Part shown: positions 59,238-64,000 of the stretch, one piece after another
Layout of the letters: every line of letters begins with the position of its first letter
Position numbering within the stretch: position 1 is the first letter of the stretch
The notes under the pieces: model-generated
Databases searched by the model: none
The model's input: the letters and a program-made list of their open reading frames with translations, nothing else
What the model was told of the DNA's origin: nothing
Assembly: GCA_934095845.1 (NCBI GenBank)
Contig: CAKOKS010000001.1
Location: 152,534-216,533 of the forward strand
DNA length: 64,000 nt
Direction of reading: 5' to 3'
Source of the DNA: an uncultured Bacilli bacterium
Lineage (GTDB): Bacteria > Bacillota_I > Bacilli_A > RF39 > UBA660
Position numbers and translations under genes: made by a program

Positions 59238-59268
59238 AGATTAGTAAACAATTGCTAATCTTTTTTAT
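59236..59268 (+). terminator. Terminator after surface protein 4
   Basis: AAGATTAG and CTAATCTT pair across TAAACAATTG, followed by six T. Confidence 0.85.
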
Positions 59269-59270
59269 TT

Positions 59271-59300
59271 GAATAAAATTTTAAATTATTCCTCATTATA
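59271..59300 (+). promoter_or_regulatory. Sigma-F/sigma-G type promoter of sigG
   Basis: GAATA (59271-59275), 18 bp, CATTATA (59294-59300), fitting the forespore consensus GHATR-18-CATWHTA. It suggests self-activation of sigG. The expected RNA start (about 59307) is downstream of the ATG at 59300. Confidence 0.6.
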
Positions 59301-60091
59301 TGTATGAGGTGAATATTATAAAAAATAAAGTAGAAATTAATGGTATAAATACAAATGAATTAAAAGTATTAAAGAAAGAAGAAATGGAAGAATTATTTAA
59401 ACAATATAAAGAAGGAGATACAACTGCTAAGGAAAAAATTGCTAATGGTAATCTTCGTTTAGTTTTATCAATTATAAAAAATTATAATAATGGTAAAAAT
59501 GATATAAATGATTTATTTCAGGTTGGATGTGTTGGTTTAATGAAAGCCATTGAAAACTTTGATCCAGCCTTTAATTGTTTGTTTTCAACATATGCAGTAC
59601 CTTTAATATTAGGAGAAGTAAAAAGATATATAAGAGATGCTAATACAGTAAGGGTTACAAGAAGTGTAAGAGATCTTGCTTATAAAATCATGAAATATAA
59701 AGACTTATATCTTAGTATTCATGGTGTTGAACCTAAAAATGAAGAAATACTTATGGAACTTGGTATAAATGAATATGAACTTAAAGAAGCATATGATTCA
59801 TTAAGAGAACCAGTTAGTATATATGAACCTATTTACAATGATGGAGGAGATCCAATTTATTTACTTGATCAATTGAAAGATGAAAAATGTGAAAGTATGG
59901 ATCAAGATTTAATAATATCTTTAAATAAAGCATTAAAAAATATCAAAGAAAGAGAAAGAAATATTTTAATTAGTAGATATATTGTAGGTAAAACTCAAAT
60001 GGAACTTGCAAGTGAACTAGGTGTTAGTCAAGCTCAAGTGTCTAGAATTGAAAAAAATGCAATAAATAATGTAAAAAAATATATTAAATGA
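59300..60091 (+). CDS. sigG: RNA polymerase sporulation sigma factor SigG
   Basis: About 257-263 residues. KNKVEINGINTNELKVLKKEEM matches the SigG opening NKVEICGVDTSKLPVL, and NGNLRLVLSIIKNYNN, then DINDLFQVGCVGLMKAIENF is region 2. ANTVRVTRSVRDLAYKIM and VSIYEPIYNDGGDPIYLLDQ are typical, as is the region 4 KTQMELASELGVSQAQVSR. SigG drives late forespore genes. The start is uncertain: ATG 59300 lies in the -10 box and the ribosome site GAGGTG (59306-59311) follows it. From SigG alignment and spacing, translation may begin at ATA 59318 or ATT 59315, non-AUG codons, or at GTG 59309. Confidence 0.92.
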   Translation: MYEVNIIKNKVEINGINTNELKVLKKEEMEELFKQYKEGDTTAKEKIANGNLRLVLSIIKNYNNGKNDINDLFQVGCVGLMKAIENFDPAFNCLFSTYAVPLILGEVKRYIRDANTVRVTRSVRDLAYKIMKYKDLYLSIHGVEPKNEEILMELGINEYELKEAYDSLREPVSIYEPIYNDGGDPIYLLDQLKDEKCESMDQDLIISLNKALKNIKERERNILISRYIVGKTQMELASELGVSQAQVSRIEKNAINNVKKYIK

Positions 60092-60125
60092 TATAATACC
60101 TTTATAAAAGATGTATGGAGGCATT

Positions 60126-61373
60126 ATGAAGAAGTTAAAGTTTAAAAATGGTTATAAACTTATTAAAACAGATAAAATAGATACAGTTCTATTTCAATTT
60201 TTCTTTCCTATAGAATGTGATTTTAGAAAAAACATTTATGTAGAAATTTTAAATAATATTTTGTGTACTACAAATGAAGAATTTAAAGAAAAAGATGATT
60301 ATGAAAAAGAATCATTAAAAATGTGTTTAATTACTTCAGATTTACACAGTGTAAAATTTGGTAATACAGTTTTAATTAAATATACTTTTGAAATACCAAA
60401 AGAAAACTTAATTAAAGACTATAACATATTTGATTCATTTAAGTTTGCAATAGATTCTTTAATAAAACCTGATGTTAAAGATTCTAAATTTAATCAATAT
60501 AATTTTGATATAGAAAAAAAATATTTAATTAGTAAATATGAACAAAGAGATAAAAATATTAATTCTAGTAATTCAAGAACACTATTTGACATAATTGATT
60601 ATGAAGAAAAATTAGGTTTAAGGAAGGAACATGCTATAGAAGCTCTTAATAGTTTAAATAATGAAGAAATGTATGAATATTATTTAAAAAATATTAAGAA
60701 TAATAAACCATTTATTTATGTTTATGGTGATATTGAAGAATCAACTATAAATGAATTGTTTAATAAATTTTATCCTTTAGATGGAAGTGATATTGAATTT
60801 GTTAAAGACTATGTTTGTAATATAAAAGATGTTAAAGAAGATAAGTATGAAATAAAAACTAAGTTTAATCAAACTGAACTTGATTTAGTATATCAAACAG
60901 AAGTAACGGAAGATAATTATTATCTTTTAGGTTTAGTAAGTGAATTTTTATCTTCTAGAGAAAATGATTTAGTATTTAAAACTTTAAGAACTAAACACAA
61001 TTTAGTTTATGAAGCAAATGTATCTGTTTATCCTAGATTTGGATTTATGTATATTCGTGCTTTAATACAGGATAAAAACATTAAAAAAGCTAAAGAATTA
61101 ATAGATGAAATATTTGTTGATTTAACAAATAAAGAGAAAGTTACAGAATATTTAAATAATGTTAATAAATATATAGAATATGATTTATTAAAAAAACAAG
61201 ATTCATTATTTTATGAAATTGATAATATGATAGATGATGATTTAGAACTTTTATATTTGGAAAAAATAATTGAAAAATATAAAAATATTACAGTGGATGA
61301 AGTTATTTCTTTTGTTAATAATATTAGAAAAACAAGTGAAATTATATTTAGAGGTAAGAATTATGAAGACTAG
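60126..61373 (+). CDS. M16 peptidase-like protein, inactive type (YmfF-like)
   Basis: About 415 residues from ATG 60126, placed by ATGGAGG. It follows the fold of insulinase-type M16 proteins (DTVLFQFFFPIECDFRKNIY; QTELDLVYQTEVTEDNYYLL) but lacks HxxEH, like Bacillus YmfF. M16 enzymes often work as pairs of an active and an inactive subunit, and the next gene encodes the active one. TATAAT lies at 60092. Its stop overlaps the next gene by 11 bp. In Bacillus ymfF-ymfH lies upstream of rodZ-pgsA-recA, but here it follows sigG. Confidence 0.85.
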   Translation: MKKLKFKNGYKLIKTDKIDTVLFQFFFPIECDFRKNIYVEILNNILCTTNEEFKEKDDYEKESLKMCLITSDLHSVKFGNTVLIKYTFEIPKENLIKDYNIFDSFKFAIDSLIKPDVKDSKFNQYNFDIEKKYLISKYEQRDKNINSSNSRTLFDIIDYEEKLGLRKEHAIEALNSLNNEEMYEYYLKNIKNNKPFIYVYGDIEESTINELFNKFYPLDGSDIEFVKDYVCNIKDVKEDKYEIKTKFNQTELDLVYQTEVTEDNYYLLGLVSEFLSSRENDLVFKTLRTKHNLVYEANVSVYPRFGFMYIRALIQDKNIKKAKELIDEIFVDLTNKEKVTEYLNNVNKYIEYDLLKKQDSLFYEIDNMIDDDLELLYLEKIIEKYKNITVDEVISFVNNIRKTSEIIFRGKNYED

Positions 61374-62619
61374 TATTAAAACTTTAAAAAATGGACTTAA
61401 ACTTATTTTAGTAGAAGATAAAACAAAGAATGCAACCACTGCTGAATTAATTGTTAAATATGGATCTGCTGTCAGAGATATAAATGTTGATGGTGAAGAT
61501 TATGAAATTAAGCCTGGACTTGCTCATTTACTGGAACATACAATGATAGAAGATAGTATGTATGGAAATGTTTCTAAGTTTTTTAGAGATAACTATGTAT
61601 ATTTTAATGGATTTACAAGTGAAAGTCTTACTTATTTTCCTATTGAAACAGTTAAAGATTTTAAAAAATACTTAAAAGTGTTAATTGAGTATGTTAATAA
61701 AGTTTCTTTTACAGAAGAAAAATTAGAAGAAATAAAAAAACCAGTAATTGATGAAATAATTAGAAGTAAAGATAGAAGTTATTATAAATATAATCAAGTG
61801 TTTACAAAAGTAATTCATAATAAAGATCATTTTGAAAGTACATTAGGAAAAGAAGAGGATGTTTTAAAATTAACTACAAAAGATTTGATGTTTGTTCATG
61901 ATGCTTTCTATCAACCCGATAATGAGATTTTAGCTATAAGTGGTAACTTTGATACAGATGATATTATTAAATATATTGAAGAAATATATGATAATTTAAA
62001 TATTCAAAAGAAAGAAGTTATCATATTAGATTCGTGTAATGATACTGAAATAGATGAAAAAGAAATTACTTTTGAAGATAATGACTTTGATCCTTTAGCG
62101 TCTATAGTATATAAATTTGATTTAACAGGATTTAGTAATATTGATTTATTAAAGCTAGATTATTATGCATCATTTTTTATGGATTATTATTTTTCAGAAA
62201 CTTCTTTAATTCAAAAAGAAATATTTAAAAATAAATTATCCTCATTTTCAATAAATAGTAAAAAAGTATTTATTAATAAAAGAAGTTCTTGTTTTTCTTG
62301 TTTTGGAGTTTCCTTAATAACTCCAGAGTTTGATGCATTTTTTAATTTGGTTGATAATACTTTAAAAGAAGAATTTAATGATAAAGAGTATTTTGAATTA
62401 TGGAAAAGACAAAGTTTAATTGGAATTATTAGAAGAGATAAAGTTCATAACTTTATAAGAAGTAACTTGACAAATAATATTCTTAATTTTGATATTGAAG
62501 AAAATGAAGGATTAGATTTTGTAGAAAATTTAAGTTTTGAAGAGTATAAAGAATTTATGAGTAGACTAGATTTTAATAATAAGGTATATATTAGACAAAC
62601 TAAAAGTGTAAATGAGTAG
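61363..62619 (+). CDS. M16 zinc peptidase, active type (YmfH-like)
   Basis: 418 residues from ATG 61363, 5 bp after GAGGTAAG; longer readings run into the preceding gene. The zinc motif is HLLEH (55-59) in PGLAHLLEHTMIE, with the distal glutamate likely in KKPVIDEIIRSKDRSYY. The second half follows the M16 C-domain but has no catalytic motif, as usual. It likely forms a heterodimer with the upstream protein. Substrates are unknown, probably peptides. It overlaps the previous gene by 11 bp, indicating coupled translation. Confidence 0.88.
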   Translation: MKTSIKTLKNGLKLILVEDKTKNATTAELIVKYGSAVRDINVDGEDYEIKPGLAHLLEHTMIEDSMYGNVSKFFRDNYVYFNGFTSESLTYFPIETVKDFKKYLKVLIEYVNKVSFTEEKLEEIKKPVIDEIIRSKDRSYYKYNQVFTKVIHNKDHFESTLGKEEDVLKLTTKDLMFVHDAFYQPDNEILAISGNFDTDDIIKYIEEIYDNLNIQKKEVIILDSCNDTEIDEKEITFEDNDFDPLASIVYKFDLTGFSNIDLLKLDYYASFFMDYYFSETSLIQKEIFKNKLSSFSINSKKVFINKRSSCFSCFGVSLITPEFDAFFNLVDNTLKEEFNDKEYFELWKRQSLIGIIRRDKVHNFIRSNLTNNILNFDIEENEGLDFVENLSFEEYKEFMSRLDFNNKVYIRQTKSVNE

Positions 62620-62713
62620 ACAAATTACATATTTATTTACATTTTTTTATGCTATAATAAATCTATAGGGAATAGGTTGTACTCTAAAAAATAGAAAGAA
62701 GTGAATTTAATTT

Positions 62714-63895
62714 ATGGGATTATTAAAAGCAACGACTAACTCAATATCTCAAGTTGTTGGAGATCAATTTAAAGAGTTTATTACTCCTGCTACTACTGAT
62801 AAATCAGTTTTAGTTCAAAAAGGAGTTGTAAACCATGGTGTTGGAAATACAAATCCAACTGAAGGAATTATCACAAATGGAAGTAAAATAGTTATACCTG
62901 AAGGTTATGCTATGATGATTGTTGATAATGGCGCTATTAAAGAATTTAGTGCTGAAGCTGGAGAATTTATATGGGATCAATCAAGTGAACCAAGTATATT
63001 TGAAGGTGGATTCTTTAATGGTATTGGTGAATCAATTAAAAGAATTGGAAACCGTATTACTTTTGGTGGACAAACTGCTCATGATCAAAGAGTTTACTAT
63101 GTTAATTTATTAAATATTACTGGTAATAAATTTGGTTCAACAAATACTGAAACTATATTTGATCCAGTTTATGGAAGTGTAGAAATTACATTCTTTGGTG
63201 AATATTCATTTAAAGTAGTTGATCCAACTATATTAATTACTAATGTTTTAGGTTCAATGCCTAAAGATGAAGTAACTGTTGATGAAGTAGTTGGTGGTCA
63301 ATTAAAAATGGAATTTACAAGTAATGTTTCAACTTGTATAGCTGATTTAATGACTACTAATAATATTTCATTTAATACAGTTCAAAAATACAAAAATGAA
63401 GTAGTTAAAGTAATGAATAATTTACTTGATGAATCATGGATAAAACAATATGGACTTGAAATTCAAGATATGGCACTTAATATTAATGCTAGTGATGAAT
63501 CTAAAGCTATTATTAGAGAAGTTGATGCTGAAATATCAAGAGAAAAACGTCGTGGAGATATGTATGCTGCAAATCCAAGTGGAATGATGGCTGCTGCTAC
63601 TGCTGATGCTATGGTTAATGCTTCTAAAAATGAAAATGGAGCTATGATGGGATTCATGGGAATGAACATGGGACAAAACGTTGGAGCAAGTGTTATGAGT
63701 GAAGCTGCCAATATGACACCAACACAAAACACTGCAAATGTTAGTTCAGAAGAAGTAGTTATGTCTAGTGTACAAACTCCAGAAAAAACTGAAGAAGCAC
63801 CAAAAGAAGAAACTAATATTCCAAAATTCTGTGGAGATTGTGGAACTCCAGTAACTGGAAAATTCTGCAGTTCTTGTGGAAAACAATTATATTAA
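62714..63895 (+). CDS. SPFH-domain protein with C-terminal zinc ribbon (YdjI-like)
   Basis: 393 residues. The N-terminal VVGDQFKEFITPATTDKSVL, then the IPEGYAMMIVDNGAIKEFSAE core and GEYSFKVVDPTILI, match the 'virion core protein/YdjI' branch of SPFH proteins. A helical part follows (KAIIREVDAEISREKRRG), then a Met/Asn-rich linker and a zinc ribbon in the last 23 residues with two CxxC pairs (FCGDCG, FCSSCG). YdjI in Bacillus lies with pspA-ydjGH and helps membrane stress response. Here it stands alone. GAAGTGAA precedes the ATG. A terminator follows. Confidence 0.87.
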   Translation: MGLLKATTNSISQVVGDQFKEFITPATTDKSVLVQKGVVNHGVGNTNPTEGIITNGSKIVIPEGYAMMIVDNGAIKEFSAEAGEFIWDQSSEPSIFEGGFFNGIGESIKRIGNRITFGGQTAHDQRVYYVNLLNITGNKFGSTNTETIFDPVYGSVEITFFGEYSFKVVDPTILITNVLGSMPKDEVTVDEVVGGQLKMEFTSNVSTCIADLMTTNNISFNTVQKYKNEVVKVMNNLLDESWIKQYGLEIQDMALNINASDESKAIIREVDAEISREKRRGDMYAANPSGMMAAATADAMVNASKNENGAMMGFMGMNMGQNVGASVMSEAANMTPTQNTANVSSEEVVMSSVQTPEKTEEAPKEETNIPKFCGDCGTPVTGKFCSSCGKQLY

Positions 63896-63941
63896 TAAAT
63901 TAAAGAAAGATGAATAAAAATTCATCTCAGATTGTTGACAA

Positions 63942-63978
63942 AGAGGCATATTCAAAATGGAATATGCTTCTTTTTTTT
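63942..63978 (+). terminator. Terminator after the SPFH gene
   Basis: GAGGCATATTC and GAATATGCTTC pair around AAAATG, followed by eight T. Confidence 0.9.
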
Positions 63979-64000
63979 GAAATTTTAAAAATTTGCCAAT

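Noticed and set aside
1..64000. Mycoplasma-type code (TGA = Trp)
   Set aside because: Several genes end at TGA (flippase, amidase, sigG) and Trp is encoded by TGG throughout.
1..64000. tRNA genes, insertion sequences, prophage, replication origin
   Set aside because: I saw no tRNA cloverleaf arms, transposase, integrase, phage structural gene or DnaA-box cluster. A weak tRNA could still be missed by eye.

Overview
The window is a very AT-rich bacterial chromosome segment with short intergenic gaps. TAG, TAA and TGA all end genes and tryptophan is read from TGG, so the standard bacterial code applies, not the Mycoplasma code. Gene content (gpsB, ezrA, rodZ, rny, type B RNase P RNA, a T-box, LCP protein, sigma-G) and gene order (rodZ-pgsA-recA-rny, gpsB-rnpB, ezrA-iscS) point to a low-GC Firmicute, probably an uncultured gut Bacilli/Erysipelotrichia-like lineage. 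A sigma-G gene means the lineage has, or recently had, endospore formation. The exact taxon is inference.

Layout. 0-4.7 kb: a truncated polysaccharide flippase, a HigB-like toxin with an HTH-metalloprotease partner, a flavin reductase, and a type I toxin-antitoxin locus with three tandem antitoxin RNAs. 4.7-14.2 kb: envelope and housekeeping genes (LCP transferase, DUF368/PopT, UppP, SufB, SSB, hydrolases, an SDR/PLP-enzyme pair). 14.3-18.6 kb: surface protein 1, a wall amidase, a 31-codon gene with a Spo0A-like box, and an AAA ATPase. 18.6-23.3 kb: gpsB, rnpB, rodZ-like, pgsA, recA, rny. 23.3-27.6 kb, minus strand: dGTPase, an ABC importer and a DedA protein. 27.7-32.7 kb: an acidic coiled-coil protein, a dockerin-bearing glucosaminidase and a membrane-anchored cohesin protein. 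32.8-42.2 kb: type I TA locus B, a surface-protein remnant, clpP, a nucleoside kinase, gapA, a second DUF4143 ATPase and T-box-controlled ileS. 42.3-50.4 kb: surface protein 2 (G-tract promoter), two small helical proteins, rpsD, a GH31 protein lacking its usual acid/base residue, TA locus C and surface protein 3. 50.5-64 kb: ezrA, iscS, a pseudoknot leader, TA locus D, trpS, gltX, a chagasin-like protein, surface protein 4, sigG, two M16-like proteins and an SPFH protein.

Themes. (1) DUF368, UppP and DedA are all present and would together recycle undecaprenyl phosphate for the wall, which LCP, amidase and glucosaminidase then modify. (2) Four small-hydrophobic-peptide loci with convergent antisense RNAs look like type I toxin-antitoxin systems. 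Two have tandem Spo0A-like boxes 10 bp apart on the toxin promoter, suggesting a link to sporulation control. One locus carries three antitoxin genes. (3) Four surface-protein genes and one remnant share two N-terminal types and C-type-lectin-like or Cys-rich C-termini. In two of them the 3' end is sharply depleted in A, as expected for variable regions of diversity-generating retroelements, though no reverse transcriptase lies in the window. One has a seven-G run inside its promoter. (4) Two accessory segments are flanked by about 20-bp direct repeats of the terminator they sit beside.
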